Below, in pieces: positions 28,144 through 38,066 of a DNA stretch of 48,943 nt. Position 1 is the first letter of the stretch. Each line of letters starts with the position of its first letter. The stretch covers positions 1 through 48,943 of the forward strand of contig RDYW01000046.1 of assembly GCA_004293485.1 (NCBI GenBank), read 5' to 3'. The notes beneath the pieces are model-generated. The model saw nothing but the letters and a program-made list of their open reading frames with translations, was not told where the DNA came from and searched no databases. A program made the translations under genes and the position numbers. This DNA comes from Sphingobacteriales bacterium (GTDB lineage Bacteria; Bacteroidota; Bacteroidia; Sphingobacteriales; Sphingobacteriaceae).

Positions 28144-28671
28144 TTAAAACTTACCCCCATCACCAGCATCGGGGTTGTTATCCAACCATTTATCCTGTAT
28201 TTTTAAAATCTTTTCTATAATATCGCGGGCTACACCAGCCCCACCCTTATAGGGTGAAATGTAATGGCTAATTTCTTTTATTTCTTGTACGGCATCGGCA
28301 GGGCATACAGCCAAGCCTACTTGTAGCATAGGGGCTAAGTCGGGCACATCGTCGCCTACAAAAACAATTTCTTTGGGTTGTAAATGCTTGGTTTTTATAT
28401 AGGTATCAAAAATATTTTTTTTGTGATGTATACCTAAAAAAATATCGTTAATACCTAACCCGTTTAAGCGTTTTAATATTCCTTGCGATGTGCCACCGCT
28501 AATTACGCATATATTATAGCCTTTTTTAATAGCTAATTGCATGGCATAGCCGTCTTTGGTATTAAAAGTGCGCCACTGTTCTCCGTTTTCGGTTACCAAA
28601 ATATTACCATCGGTTAGCACACCATCTACATCAAAAATAAAAGTAGTAATGTGTTTTAGTTTATCCAACAT
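28144..28671 (-). CDS. kdsC: KDO 8-phosphate phosphatase-like HAD hydrolase
   Basis: A 175-aa tetrameric HAD phosphatase of the KdsC type, which makes KDO for lipopolysaccharide. HAD motif I is DVDGVLTDG near residues 14-22 and motif II is VISGGTS. The motif III lysine is in the KLNG/IHHKKN region and motif IV is VGDDVPDLAPM. The lack of a cap domain fits the C0 KdsC subfamily. It sits between iscX and maf. Confidence 0.92.
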   Translation of the reverse strand: MLDKLKHITTFIFDVDGVLTDGNILVTENGEQWRTFNTKDGYAMQLAIKKGYNICVISGGTSQGILKRLNGLGINDIFLGIHHKKNIFDTYIKTKHLQPKEIVFVGDDVPDLAPMLQVGLAVCPADAVQEIKEISHYISPYKGGAGVARDIIEKILKIQDKWLDNNPDAGDGGKF

Positions 28672-28681
28672 GATGACTTTA

Positions 28682-28921
28682 TTATTGATTATCTCGCCAT
28701 TCGTACACCCATGCCGATTGAATTTGCTCTAGGTGTCCTTCGTTGCTTTCTTCTTTGGTGCCTTTAAAATTTGGGAGTTCTAATATCCACTGCAACAAAT
28801 CGGTAAAACGTACACGGTAAATTTTCGATTCGTTATACGCATCGCCAAATTTTTCGTACAAGCCCATAGCAATATCTTCGTGGTCGGCCCAGTATATGGG
28901 TAAATCATATTTAGTATTCAT
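28682..28921 (-). CDS. iscX: Fe-S assembly protein IscX
   Basis: A 79-aa acidic protein matching IscX: IYWADHEDIAMGLYEKFGD, the central RFTDLLQWILELP and the C-terminal SNEGHLEQIQSAWVYEWRD. IscX binds the cysteine desulfurase IscS and iron and modulates cluster assembly. It follows ferredoxin by 11 bases, the same gene pair that ends the Escherichia coli isc operon. Confidence 0.95.
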   Translation of the reverse strand: MNTKYDLPIYWADHEDIAMGLYEKFGDAYNESKIYRVRFTDLLQWILELPNFKGTKEESNEGHLEQIQSAWVYEWRDNQ

Positions 28922-28932
28922 TTATATTTTAT

Positions 28933-29265
28933 TTAGTGTCCCAAAAACTGCGATTGGTTGGGTATGGTAACTTCAATATCGCCATCAATCATTACACACT
29001 GGCAAGCTAGTCTCGAATTTATGCGTGGGTTTATTGCTCTATCAATAAAATCTTCCTCTTTATCCGAAATTTCTTGTAAATGGTTTTCGCCTTTATTTAC
29101 GTACACATGGCAAGTACTACAACCGCATACACCACCACAATTGTGCTGTAAATCAATACCATTATCAAGGCATACATCTAACACGTTTTCGCCTACGGCA
29201 ATGGCAAACTGGGTACGAGGTTTTCCTTTTTCCTCAAAGTTTATGGTAATTTTATGTAAACTCAT
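28933..29265 (-). CDS. fdx: ISC-type [2Fe-2S] ferredoxin
   Basis: A 110-aa adrenodoxin-like ferredoxin. Cluster ligands C43, C49 and C52 (CGGVCGCSTC) show the C-x5-C-x2-C spacing, with the fourth in RLACQC near residue 88. An extra Cys47 lies within the loop. It donates electrons for iron-sulfur cluster assembly and pairs with iscX. The core isc genes are not in the window. Confidence 0.93.
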   Translation of the reverse strand: MSLHKITINFEEKGKPRTQFAIAVGENVLDVCLDNGIDLQHNCGGVCGCSTCHVYVNKGENHLQEISDKEEDFIDRAINPRINSRLACQCVMIDGDIEVTIPNQSQFLGH

Positions 29266-29442
29266 TATAGAGCAAATAAACGGTTTTTATTGCGCTATGG
29301 CAAAATTTATTCTTTTTTAGCTTGTACTTTTATTTAAAATTATTAATGTAGTTCGAAAAAAGGGGTGGGCTTGGCGTTTATCTTTATAAAAGAAGGATTA
29401 GCTTCTCTTTTTTTGTACCCCAATATCTACTTCAATTTTCAC

Positions 29443-30102
29443 TTACCAAGCCTGCTCGCCCAAAAGAGGCACAAATTTAAAAGCATCGAGCACAAATTTT
29501 TCGAAATCGTTTTCGGATACCCGCAATACCGTTACCATTTTTTGTTGTTTGGTATCGCCCACAGGTATTACCAATATACCACCTATTTTTAATTGTTTTA
29601 CCAATATTTCGGGTACTAAGGGCGCTCCGGCGGTAACTATAATTTTATCGTAAGGGGCATGTTCGGCAATGCCTTTGCTTCCATCGCCCAAAAAAAAATG
29701 GGCATTATAACCTATATATGGCAATACTTTTTTAGTACGGTTAAACAGTGCTTCTTGCCTTTCGATGGTATATACTTGCGCACCCATTTCAATCAGTATA
29801 CACGTTTGGTAACCGCAGCCTGTGCCTATTTCTAGTATTTTATCTCCTTTTTTAATATGTAATAATTGAGATTGGTAAGCTACGGTGTAAGGGGTTGAAA
29901 TAGTTTGCCCATCGCCTATAGGAAAAGCCTTATCTAAATACGCTTGCGCCCAAAAAGTTTCGTCAAAAAAATAATGCCTTTTAACTTTTGCCATAGCAGC
30001 CAACACATTGGTGTCGGTAATTCCTTTTTTTTCGGCTAGTTCTTTAACCAATTTTTTGCGAGCACCCTTTTCGCGGTAATTATCAATAAATTTATACGCC
30101 AT
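29443..30102 (-). CDS. pcm: Protein-L-isoaspartate O-methyltransferase
   Basis: A 219-aa SAM-dependent enzyme that starts repair of isoaspartyl residues in aged proteins. Family motifs seen are DGQTISTPYTVAYQSQLL (substrate loop), KILEIGTGCGYQTCIL (motif I, SAM binding), VYTIERQEALF and YDKIIVTAGAPLVPE. The length is typical. It is a single gene on the minus strand, divergent from the next. Confidence 0.95.
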   Translation of the reverse strand: MAYKFIDNYREKGARKKLVKELAEKKGITDTNVLAAMAKVKRHYFFDETFWAQAYLDKAFPIGDGQTISTPYTVAYQSQLLHIKKGDKILEIGTGCGYQTCILIEMGAQVYTIERQEALFNRTKKVLPYIGYNAHFFLGDGSKGIAEHAPYDKIIVTAGAPLVPEILVKQLKIGGILVIPVGDTKQQKMVTVLRVSENDFEKFVLDAFKFVPLLGEQAW

Positions 30103-30227
30103 TATGAAGGTAAAAATAGCATCCTAAATGTAAATTACCTACCTAAGGTTTAAATTAAAAAATCTTACTGGCAAAAAACCAAACAACAAAGTATTTTTTA
30201 TTACTTTGCTGCATTAATTAACCGCAC

Positions 30228-30911
30228 ATGAGAATTATACTTTTTGTATTTATATTATTGTACAGCCTACAAGGCGTAGCACAATCGCAAAGCGAAAGTA
30301 ACTATAGCTTTGGCCTTAATGTAATTTCGTATGGCGAAGTATCGAAATTATTAAACGAAGTACGCAGTGCCGAAAGCTATAAATCGTCAAAATTAAATGG
30401 CTTTATTGCTAAGTTTAACGATAACCAAATGAGCTATCGTTTAATAGCCAGCCGCTATTTTAATAAAGATTATAATTTTTACAACGATTGCCGCGAATGT
30501 GAATATATAAGAGGTAAATACACCAGTTACGAAATAAAACTAGGCTTCGAAAAAAATATACTTTACGCTAAGTTACAGCCTTTTTACGGCTTTGATTTGG
30601 GTTACAAAAGCATCACATTTAACGGCCAAGCCACCGATTTTAAAACCAATAACACTATAGGAAACTATCAAACCGAAATTCAAAAAAAAGGGAGCCTATT
30701 TTACCCTTTTATTGGTTTAAAATACAGCCCAATTAATCAAATAACTTTTAGCATCGAGAGTGGTTACAACATTTTTTGGAGTTTCGAAAAACAAATTAAA
30801 CGTTATAACGATGTAGATAAAACCATCACAAAACAAAACCAAACGCAATGGGAATTTTTAAACCAGCCAATTGGTTTTTTTACCATACAATATAATTTTG
30901 GAGCTAACTAA
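30228..30911 (+). CDS. Hypothetical outer-membrane beta-barrel protein
   Basis: A 227-aa protein with a signal peptide (1-18, ending GVAQ). The rest alternates polar and aromatic residues as in small beta-barrels (YRLIASRYFNKDYNFY, YEIKLGFEKNILYAKLQPFY, FYPFIGLKYSPINQITFSIE) and ends in an aromatic strand (GFFTIQYNFGAN) typical of outer-membrane insertion signals. I cannot name a family. It is convergent with the SDR gene, with only 10 bases between stops. Confidence 0.65.
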   Translation: MRIILFVFILLYSLQGVAQSQSESNYSFGLNVISYGEVSKLLNEVRSAESYKSSKLNGFIAKFNDNQMSYRLIASRYFNKDYNFYNDCRECEYIRGKYTSYEIKLGFEKNILYAKLQPFYGFDLGYKSITFNGQATDFKTNNTIGNYQTEIQKKGSLFYPFIGLKYSPINQITFSIESGYNIFWSFEKQIKRYNDVDKTITKQNQTQWEFLNQPIGFFTIQYNFGAN

Positions 30912-30921
30912 AAATTTTTTT

Positions 30922-31656
30922 CTACAGCCCATTACCAGCCACCGGCAGTATTTTTCCGTTATAAAATTTATGCCCATTTAAAGCAAAATCGGCAATATAT
31001 TTACCCATTTCGTAAGCCATCACGGGTGCCTCAAAGCCAGGGAAGGCCTTTTCAAGCATCTCGGTTTGTGCCGCACCTAGTGCTAAGCAATTTACTCTAA
31101 TTTCAAAAGCGGCTAACTCCTCGGCCAAGCACTCGGTTAAACAATGCAAAGCGGCTTTACTCACCGAATAAGCCGATAAGCCCCCAAACTTTGCACTACC
31201 AGCAAAGCCCCCCATCGAGCCTATGTTTACAATATGCGCCTTTTTATGCATCAAACCATATACATTTTTTACCATATTTATATGCCCCAACACATTACTT
31301 TCGTACATGTTCGCAAAATCTTCCACATCAGTATCCACAAATGGCTTATTTATTAATTCGCCAGCATTGTTTATCAATACATCAAAGCCACCCCATATTT
31401 TAGCGATAATAACTTGTAAATCATCATAATTACCGCTTACTATATCAAACACTAAAGGGTAAATTTTAGCCTCAGGACTTAAACCTAGCACAATTTGCTG
31501 CAAGTTTGCCAGCTTATCGGCACTTCTGGCTAAGGCTATTACTTCGTGTCCGCCAATGGCAAGTTCTAAAGCTGTTTCAAAGCCAATACCACTGCTTGCA
31601 CCACTTATAATTACTTTTTTTACTATTTTTTGTTCGCCCAATAATGTATTTTCCAT
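30922..31656 (-). CDS. Short-chain dehydrogenase/reductase
   Basis: A 244-aa classical SDR. The Rossmann glycine motif is GASSGIG (about 19-25), the structural motif is NNAG, and the catalytic triad region shows NIGSMGG with YSVSKAALH (Tyr-x-x-x-Lys). NADPH preference is suggested by a basic residue in LARSADK. The substrate is unknown. It is a single gene. Confidence 0.92.
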   Translation of the reverse strand: MENTLLGEQKIVKKVIISGASSGIGFETALELAIGGHEVIALARSADKLANLQQIVLGLSPEAKIYPLVFDIVSGNYDDLQVIIAKIWGGFDVLINNAGELINKPFVDTDVEDFANMYESNVLGHINMVKNVYGLMHKKAHIVNIGSMGGFAGSAKFGGLSAYSVSKAALHCLTECLAEELAAFEIRVNCLALGAAQTEMLEKAFPGFEAPVMAYEMGKYIADFALNGHKFYNGKILPVAGNGL

Positions 31657-31776
31657 AATTTTTAAACCTATAATTTGCCAAATTTACAGTTTAATAAGGT
31701 AAATATATAGGTACAAAGGCTGTTAAAATATGTTAGCTGTAGCCTTACATTCATTTATTCAAATTATATTTACGCT

Positions 31777-33117
31777 ATGATGAAAAATATTTTTTTAGTC
31801 GTATTGGTATGCGTTTTAACTAATGCAGCAGCCCAACATAAAGTAGATGTGCTTGTGTTAGGCGCTAGCCCTTCGGGCGTATCATGTGCCATACAAGCAG
31901 CCCGCAGTGCAGAAGGTGCGCGACAGCCTTTAAAAATTATGCTTATTGAAGCTACCGAAAACCTACTGCCTAAAGTAAATCCTACTTTTAACCAACCAGC
32001 TTTTGATAGCGGTTTATACAAAGAATGGAAAGATAACTACCAAATTAACCATCAAATACTACAGCATATAATGCAAAAAAAAATACCCATAATGCCTAGT
32101 TTACTGTATTTAATTAACCCCATTATACATATCACCCCCCAAAATACCTTATTAAACATGGTAAAAAAACTTAAAAACCTAAGCCTACACACCTATACCA
32201 AAGTGATAGGTATTAGCACCAAAAAAAATGGTTGGGTAGTAAAAATAGAACAGAACGGAGCAACGCAAGAAATTAAAACTAATATTTTGGTAGATGCATC
32301 GGATAGTGTAAATAATTCTCAATTGGTTAAATACAATATTATGAAGCTTAACAGCGAGGGTAAAATAAACAACTTGGTAACTTATACAAAGGGGCAGCAT
32401 GGCAATAATAACCTTTACCGCACAAGTATAGGTGCTGGTACTAATGGTAAAGAAGTTTTCTATTTTCCGGTAGGTATGTTTGTGCCTACACAGCATGGTA
32501 AATTAATAATCGTTTCGGCACAAACATGTAGCAATGGGTTTAGTAAAAATGCTTTTAATAATTTAGCTACACAACTTAGCATGGGCCAGGGAGCTGGTGT
32601 TTTGGCCGCTTATGCTCCATTTTTTACTGTTGCGCCCAAAGATGCAAACGTAAGGGTATTGCAAAGCGAAGTTTTAAATTATAAAGGACAATTTTTACCT
32701 ATAAAAGATGTGGTGGAACAAGATTCGGCTTATAAACCCATACAGCAAACTATTACTAGTGGGCTCTTAAAAATGAATTTTGAGGAGGGTTTATTTTACC
32801 CCGATAGCGTAGTAAACATGGCCGAAATTAAACCAATTATGAGCCAGCTATACACCCGATCAAAATTATGGTTTATAGAAAACTCAACGGCTACACTAAA
32901 TCTCGAAAACTTAATGGCATTAATTAGTTTTATAAGTGCCAGAGAAGTATCGGATATTTTGACCGAAATAAACAGTAAGTGGAACAAAAAATATGGTTTT
33001 GCTACTAATTTTGATGTAAATAAACCTCTAACACGAAAACAATTTGCAATCGTTGTAAATGATTATTTACAACCTTACAAAGTACGTGTAAACTTTAATG
33101 GGGAATATTTAAGGTAA
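31777..33117 (+). CDS. Exported FAD-dependent oxidoreductase
   Basis: A 446-aa protein with a signal peptide (1-20, ending AAAQ) and an FAD-binding Rossmann start VDVLVLGASPSGVSCAIQAA, matching FAD_oxidored (PF12831-like) proteins. In this family the first glycines often vary (GxSxxG, here GASPSG). A later DASDSVNN takes the place of the usual GD-type flavin motif. Being exported it should act in the periplasm, but the substrate is unknown. A TATATTTA (-7-like) lies just upstream at 31765-31772. Confidence 0.75.
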   Translation: MMKNIFLVVLVCVLTNAAAQHKVDVLVLGASPSGVSCAIQAARSAEGARQPLKIMLIEATENLLPKVNPTFNQPAFDSGLYKEWKDNYQINHQILQHIMQKKIPIMPSLLYLINPIIHITPQNTLLNMVKKLKNLSLHTYTKVIGISTKKNGWVVKIEQNGATQEIKTNILVDASDSVNNSQLVKYNIMKLNSEGKINNLVTYTKGQHGNNNLYRTSIGAGTNGKEVFYFPVGMFVPTQHGKLIIVSAQTCSNGFSKNAFNNLATQLSMGQGAGVLAAYAPFFTVAPKDANVRVLQSEVLNYKGQFLPIKDVVEQDSAYKPIQQTITSGLLKMNFEEGLFYPDSVVNMAEIKPIMSQLYTRSKLWFIENSTATLNLENLMALISFISAREVSDILTEINSKWNKKYGFATNFDVNKPLTRKQFAIVVNDYLQPYKVRVNFNGEYLR

Positions 33118-33198
33118 ATTATTTATGAGCGCTGTAGTTTAGTATACAATTTTTTGTATGATAATTTTGCTAAAATCAAACATAAAATTATGCGATAC

Positions 33199-33231
33199 AA
33201 AAAAGCCCCTATAGATTAAACTACAAGGGCT
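33199..33231 (-). terminator. Rho-independent terminator of the beta-helix gene
   Basis: Read on the minus strand, an 11-bp stem (with two G-T pairs) around a 6-base loop ends in ggggct followed by T6. It lies 20 bases after the stop of the 33251-35812 gene. Confidence 0.75.
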
Positions 33232-33250
33232 ATGAATAAGCACATTTTTT

Positions 33251-35812
33251 TTACAATACATTTAACTTAATGCTTTTGCTTAAGCCTAGGCCTGATAGTT
33301 TTAATACATATTGCCCAGCCGAAGGTTTGTATTTAAGTTTTAGGTGATACACATTTTTACTATTTTCTGTTACTATGGTTTCGGTACATAGTGTTTTTCC
33401 GCTTAAATCAACTAGGCTTATGTTTACTTTTTTACCAGTATAATCGCCCAAATTTACGAACACATTATCAACCGCTGGATTAGGATACACTGTAACATCG
33501 ATTGCATTTATATCAAAGTTTAATGTTTTAACGCCTAACTCTTTAGGCATTCCGTCGGTATCATATTGCCATAGTTTATAGTAATTTACACCGCTAGCTG
33601 GCTTATTATCGTAAGCAAAATACCTATTAAAATTGGTTCCATTGCCTTTGCTAGGTATTTTATCCAGTTTAGTAAACAATACACCGTCGGTAGATTTTTC
33701 GATTACAAAATAACTATTGTTAATTTCGGATGCTGTTGACCATTCTATTTTTGCTCTATTGCCATCGGCCTTAGCCGAAAAATTAACCAAGGTCACGGGA
33801 AGTGTAGCGCCAAACTCGTATGCGCCAATATCGGGTATGCCATTAACTATCGGGTCATCATAAGGCGCAACCGAAATACCCATATCAATGGCTGCGGTGG
33901 CGGTGGCTTTTAACTGGTAATTTCCAGCGGCTGCATCTACAAATAAATCGTTTAATACCGTTCCTTGGGCATTGGTAATGTTGTTTTTGCGGTCAGAGCT
34001 AGTCATGGTAATCCCAAATGGTGCATTTACAATATTGTTGTAAAGCTTGATAGTACTGTGTCCAAATCCGCCTGAGGCATCTCCAATAGAATTTTTGTTA
34101 GGTTCGCGAGATAGTGCTACATTATTATACACTAATAAATCTCTTAATTTATTTAATAGTATAGGCAGGGTGATGTTATAAATCACATTATGGTCGATAA
34201 TATAACGACCAATAAAGCCGTTTCCTCCGTTTTCAAAACTTCCAAAATCTAAATACACACCACATTTATCGGTACCTATCATGGCATCTTCTAAGGTGTT
34301 ATATATGGTGTTATGGTCAATTCTAGCCCATCTACCTTCTTGCGCAGCCATATCAATAGCTCCACTATCGCCACTTCGGCGCATACAGTTGTAAATTTCG
34401 TTGTGGTGGATACGAGCAACTCCAGGGATATTGGGGTCGTTGTTTTTCCAGCTGCGTATATAAATAGCCATAATAGGCGTATTGTAAATTTTACAGTTGG
34501 CAATTTCGGTATTTAACGAAACATAACCATTGTTTATAGCTCCAGCGTTCGAGCAAAAATAATTGGCATCGGCTACTTCGCAGTTTAATACTTTATTGCC
34601 AAAGCCTTGTATGCTTATGGCCGAAGCAGCCGAATATTGTATTTTACAATTACGTATGGTGTTATTGCGCCCAGCTAAAATAAAACCTGTCCAGCCAATG
34701 TGCTGTCCTTGGTAATCGCCCGCCATATCTACAAGGTGCGATACATATTTGGCATTTATCCCTTCTATTAAATTGTTTTGTGCATTTTCATAAATAATTT
34801 CTCTGAGACTTGCTGGGTTTACCAATGCTATTGCCGAGTTTAACTGATCGGTTGTGGCTATGGCACAGGCAAATAAGTTGAAGTTACGAATGGTAACGTT
34901 TGAGCGTTGGTTATTAGCTCCTATGGCTAAAAAGGCAAAATGCCTAGTTTTGTATTCAATAATATTAAGGCCAGAACCTGAGGTACTAGGCAATTCGCCA
35001 TTTGGTGTTTTAACATATACACTGGTACCATCTTTCCACCACTCGCCATTATCCAATACGGCATCAATACCACCTGCTGCGGCAACACCTGCGGGGGTTG
35101 GGTTAAATAAAAAGTACTCGGTTTTATCGCCCACGCCCCATGGGGTATTGGTTAATATAGGTGTGCTACCATAGTCAAAAGTAATAAAGCCTGCACCAGT
35201 AGAAAGTACCGTGTAGGTACGTCCTTGTCCATCGGCGTTTTTACGCGATAAATTAACCCAAACTTTGGCACCTACCCATAAGTTATTAGGTTGGTTAAAA
35301 TCGCTATCAAATAGGGTAACAATGTTACCACTAGCAGTGGCATTATCGGCTATTGCATTGGTAGGCATAATAATATCGGTAGATGTTTGGTTGGGCCATC
35401 TTACCAATTCCATCATTTTACCATCACTAAAAATTTGGTTCGAGCCAAACCTTGTATCAAGGTTAGTAGCAATGCTACTGCGGTATGTACTCCCTGCCTC
35501 TAAAGCCCAATTTGTTACCAAATCGGTACCATTAATGGTTACCACTTCGTTATCATAAGCCTGAAAAGTTACACCATTGGCTCTCATATTTACCCGCTCG
35601 CGATAAACACCTGCCCGTACATTTACCACATCGCCAGCTACGGCTACATCCGATGCTTTTTGTATGGTTAAAAAAGGGCTAGCTAAGCTTAAACCATTAT
35701 TTGTAGTGTTGTTACCATCTTTAGCTACGTAGTACGTTAAGCCAAAAACATGTGTACCATATAATGTACTCAGTACAATTAACAGTACTGTTAACTTTAA
35801 TACTTTTTTCAT
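33251..35812 (-). CDS. T9SS-sorted right-handed beta-helix protein
   Basis: An 853-aa exported protein with a signal peptide (1-24). A pectate-lyase-like parallel beta-helix begins TYYVAKDGNNTTNNGLSLAS and QKASDVAVAGDVVNVRAGVY (DUF1565 style) and continues through many Asn-rich coils (HHNEIYNCMRRSGDSGAIDM, IDHNTIYNTLEDAMIGTDK). An FN3-like region follows (AKIEWSTASEINNSYFVIEK). The last ~75 residues (VYPNPAVDNVFVNLGDYTG onward) are a type A T9SS sorting domain. Such proteins are usually polysaccharide lyases or glycan-binding surface enzymes. No lyase catalytic set could be assigned. Confidence 0.85.
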   Translation of the reverse strand: MKKVLKLTVLLIVLSTLYGTHVFGLTYYVAKDGNNTTNNGLSLASPFLTIQKASDVAVAGDVVNVRAGVYRERVNMRANGVTFQAYDNEVVTINGTDLVTNWALEAGSTYRSSIATNLDTRFGSNQIFSDGKMMELVRWPNQTSTDIIMPTNAIADNATASGNIVTLFDSDFNQPNNLWVGAKVWVNLSRKNADGQGRTYTVLSTGAGFITFDYGSTPILTNTPWGVGDKTEYFLFNPTPAGVAAAGGIDAVLDNGEWWKDGTSVYVKTPNGELPSTSGSGLNIIEYKTRHFAFLAIGANNQRSNVTIRNFNLFACAIATTDQLNSAIALVNPASLREIIYENAQNNLIEGINAKYVSHLVDMAGDYQGQHIGWTGFILAGRNNTIRNCKIQYSAASAISIQGFGNKVLNCEVADANYFCSNAGAINNGYVSLNTEIANCKIYNTPIMAIYIRSWKNNDPNIPGVARIHHNEIYNCMRRSGDSGAIDMAAQEGRWARIDHNTIYNTLEDAMIGTDKCGVYLDFGSFENGGNGFIGRYIIDHNVIYNITLPILLNKLRDLLVYNNVALSREPNKNSIGDASGGFGHSTIKLYNNIVNAPFGITMTSSDRKNNITNAQGTVLNDLFVDAAAGNYQLKATATAAIDMGISVAPYDDPIVNGIPDIGAYEFGATLPVTLVNFSAKADGNRAKIEWSTASEINNSYFVIEKSTDGVLFTKLDKIPSKGNGTNFNRYFAYDNKPASGVNYYKLWQYDTDGMPKELGVKTLNFDINAIDVTVYPNPAVDNVFVNLGDYTGKKVNISLVDLSGKTLCTETIVTENSKNVYHLKLKYKPSAGQYVLKLSGLGLSKSIKLNVL

Positions 35813-35887
35813 TTTATTAGGTTTAAAATTTATTTAAGAAATGTATTTAAATTTCGGTTGTAATAATTGTGTTACAAACATAATAAA

Positions 35888-37165
35888 TTATTTTAATGCT
35901 TGATATACAAGCCCTCTAAATCTTTTATTAATATCTGGGTTAGGGAATGGGTTGGCGTTGGTATAAATCAAAAAAATCAAATTTTCTTTGGGGTCTATTT
36001 TATAATCAGTAGAATACATACCTCCCCATCCATATGCGCCAACACTGCCCATTTGCTTAGCGTTTCCTTTTTCGGTAGTAATTTCGAAGCCGAGGCCAAA
36101 CTTATTGCCCGAGTCCCACACTTCTTTATCACCTATTTGATTGGTAGTCATTAATTCAATAGTTTTTCTGCTCAAAATATGGTTTCCGTTAAATGTACCG
36201 CCATTAAGCAACATTTGGCAAAATTTTGCATAATCCTCAATAGGGCCTACCAAGCCTGCTCCGCCCGAAAAATATACTTTAGCACCACTGTATGGATAAG
36301 TTTGGTTTGATATGTTGTTTGATAAAACCAAAGGTGCATTAAGGCTATCTTTACCATAAAGATTTACAAGCCTACTTTTTTTATTGGGGGGTAAATAAAA
36401 ATAAGTATCGGCCATGCCCAAAGGTTCGAAAATTTTGGTTTTAAAATATTTATCCAAAGTCATTCCAGATAATACTTCGACCAAATAACCCAATACATCG
36501 GTATTTAAACCATAAGTATAGGCTTCGCCAGGGTCGTGTGATATGGGTAATTTTGCCAATCGTTTTACAACACTCCCGATAGTTTCGTTTTCTAAAGAAT
36601 TTACGCCTGGTATTTTTGCTTTAGCATACATTTTATTGCCATAAGGGATGCCCGATGTATGGCTTAATAAATCCCGAACGGTAATTTCGCGTTTTGCTGG
36701 GCGGGTGCTTGCGCTCGAATCTTTATCGTTTATGGCAACAATAACTTGTGGGTTTTTAAATTCGGGTATGTAGCTCGAAACAGGGTCGTCTAATAAAAAC
36801 TTGCCTTCTTCGTATAGCATCATTAAAGCTACGCTTGTGATGGCTTTGGTTTGCGATGCTATCCTAAAAATAGAATTATTTTTAACCAATGTTTTACTTT
36901 CGATATTACTGTAGCCATAGCTTTTAAAATGTACTATCTTACCATTTTTGGCTATAAAAGTTACCGCATTGGGCATGGTACTATTGTAGGTATATTTTGT
37001 TAATAGACTATCAATTCTTGCTAATCGTAAGGCCGAAAAGCCTACGGCATCGGGCGTAGTAGCATAGCTAAATTTTTGTAGTTTAAGTTGTTGAGCATAC
37101 AATCCATCAAAAATCCATACACTAATAAATAAAAGTGTAAAAAGTAATGGTTTAATTAATTTCAT
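35888..37165 (-). CDS. Exported serine hydrolase (beta-lactamase class C/esterase EstB type)
   Basis: A 425-aa protein with a signal peptide (1-24, ending LYAQ). The nucleophile motif SxxK is S104-Q-T-K107 in FRIASQTKAIT. The second motif Tyr lies in GEAYTYGLNTDVLGYLVE, and a Gly-rich MGSVGAYGWGGMYS region replaces the KTG box, as in EstB-like esterases and D-aminopeptidases. It probably hydrolyses an ester or a D-Ala peptide in the periplasm. Antibiotic resistance is not implied. It lies 75 bases upstream of the beta-helix gene on the same strand. Confidence 0.85.
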   Translation of the reverse strand: MKLIKPLLFTLLFISVWIFDGLYAQQLKLQKFSYATTPDAVGFSALRLARIDSLLTKYTYNSTMPNAVTFIAKNGKIVHFKSYGYSNIESKTLVKNNSIFRIASQTKAITSVALMMLYEEGKFLLDDPVSSYIPEFKNPQVIVAINDKDSSASTRPAKREITVRDLLSHTSGIPYGNKMYAKAKIPGVNSLENETIGSVVKRLAKLPISHDPGEAYTYGLNTDVLGYLVEVLSGMTLDKYFKTKIFEPLGMADTYFYLPPNKKSRLVNLYGKDSLNAPLVLSNNISNQTYPYSGAKVYFSGGAGLVGPIEDYAKFCQMLLNGGTFNGNHILSRKTIELMTTNQIGDKEVWDSGNKFGLGFEITTEKGNAKQMGSVGAYGWGGMYSTDYKIDPKENLIFLIYTNANPFPNPDINKRFRGLVYQALK

Positions 37166-37372
37166 TTAAAAAGCTTATTGTTGGTTTATTTTTTGTAAAA
37201 ATATAATAATTATTTTGAAGCAGTAAATTACTACAAAATTTTACCATAATATATGATATATGATGGTAAAAACAGCCAACCTTAGCCAAAGCCTGCATTT
37301 TATAAATGCCCTTATTTTTTATCAATTTATTAAACGTGGCTTATTTTAATTTATCAAAACCAGCTTTATTGC

Positions 37373-37380
37373 TATTTTTG
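37373..37380 (+). promoter_or_regulatory. -7 promoter element TATTTTTG upstream of psd
   Basis: A perfect TAnnTTTG match lies 13 bases before the psd start. No clear -33 TTTG is present, and the leader would be only a few bases, so confidence is limited. Confidence 0.35.
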
Positions 37381-37393
37381 AAAAAAAAAATTA

Positions 37394-38053
37394 ATGATAA
37401 AGTTTCATAAAGAAGGTTACACCTCATTAGCAATTTGCATACTATTTATATTTGTAAGCAATGCACTATTGCATTATTATTTACCAAATACCCGCTGGTT
37501 ATCAGGTATTTGCTATGCGTTTTCGGCATTTATTTTTGTGGTTATTGTACAGTTTTTTAGAAGCCCTCAACGTAAATGGGTTATAAACCCTAGCCAAGTT
37601 ATTTGCCCTGCTGATGGCAAAGTTGTAGTTATCGAAGATGTGTACGAACCAGAATACTTAAAAACAAAATGTGTGCAGGTATCGATATTCATGTCGCCCA
37701 TAAACGTACATGTAAACCGCAACCCCGTAAGCGGTATAGTAAAATATTTTAAATACCACCCAGGTAAATATTTGGTGGCTTGGCACCCAAAATCATCTAC
37801 CGAAAACGAACGCACTACAACAGTAGTAGAAACAAATAATGGCGTTAAAATTATGTACCGCCAAATTGCGGGTGCTTTGGCTAGGCGTATTGTGTGGTAT
37901 ATAAACGAAGGCGAAAATGTTACACAAAGCCAACAATTTGGCTTTATAAAATTTGGTTCGAGGGTAGATATTTTTTTACCTTTGGGAACTGTAATAAATG
38001 TAACCCTACAACAAGTAGTTAAAGGTGGCGTTACTGTATTAGCAACCATTTAA
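37394..38053 (+). CDS. psd: Phosphatidylserine decarboxylase (short form)
   Basis: A 219-aa proenzyme making phosphatidylethanolamine from phosphatidylserine. Two N-terminal membrane segments (about 10-55) anchor it. ICPADGKVV and SIFMSPINVHVNRNPVSG are conserved, with the catalytic His in VHVNRNP. The self-cleavage site is FGSR at 187-190 (between G188 and S189), which creates the pyruvoyl cofactor on the small alpha chain. The short form is common in Bacteroidota. A small cysteine-rich protein gene follows after 13 bases. Confidence 0.93.
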   Translation: MIKFHKEGYTSLAICILFIFVSNALLHYYLPNTRWLSGICYAFSAFIFVVIVQFFRSPQRKWVINPSQVICPADGKVVVIEDVYEPEYLKTKCVQVSIFMSPINVHVNRNPVSGIVKYFKYHPGKYLVAWHPKSSTENERTTTVVETNNGVKIMYRQIAGALARRIVWYINEGENVTQSQQFGFIKFGSRVDIFLPLGTVINVTLQQVVKGGVTVLATI

Positions 38054-38066
38054 AAAAATAAACGTT

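Noticed and set aside
28125-28169. Longer start for maf
   Set aside because: The extra residues overlap the kdsC stop and precede the conserved MTKIYLASKSPRR start; the start at 28124 is preferred.
35888-37165. Antibiotic-resistance beta-lactamase
   Set aside because: The SxxK motif is shared by esterases and D-aminopeptidases; the KTG box is not recognisable and the pattern fits EstB-like hydrolases better.
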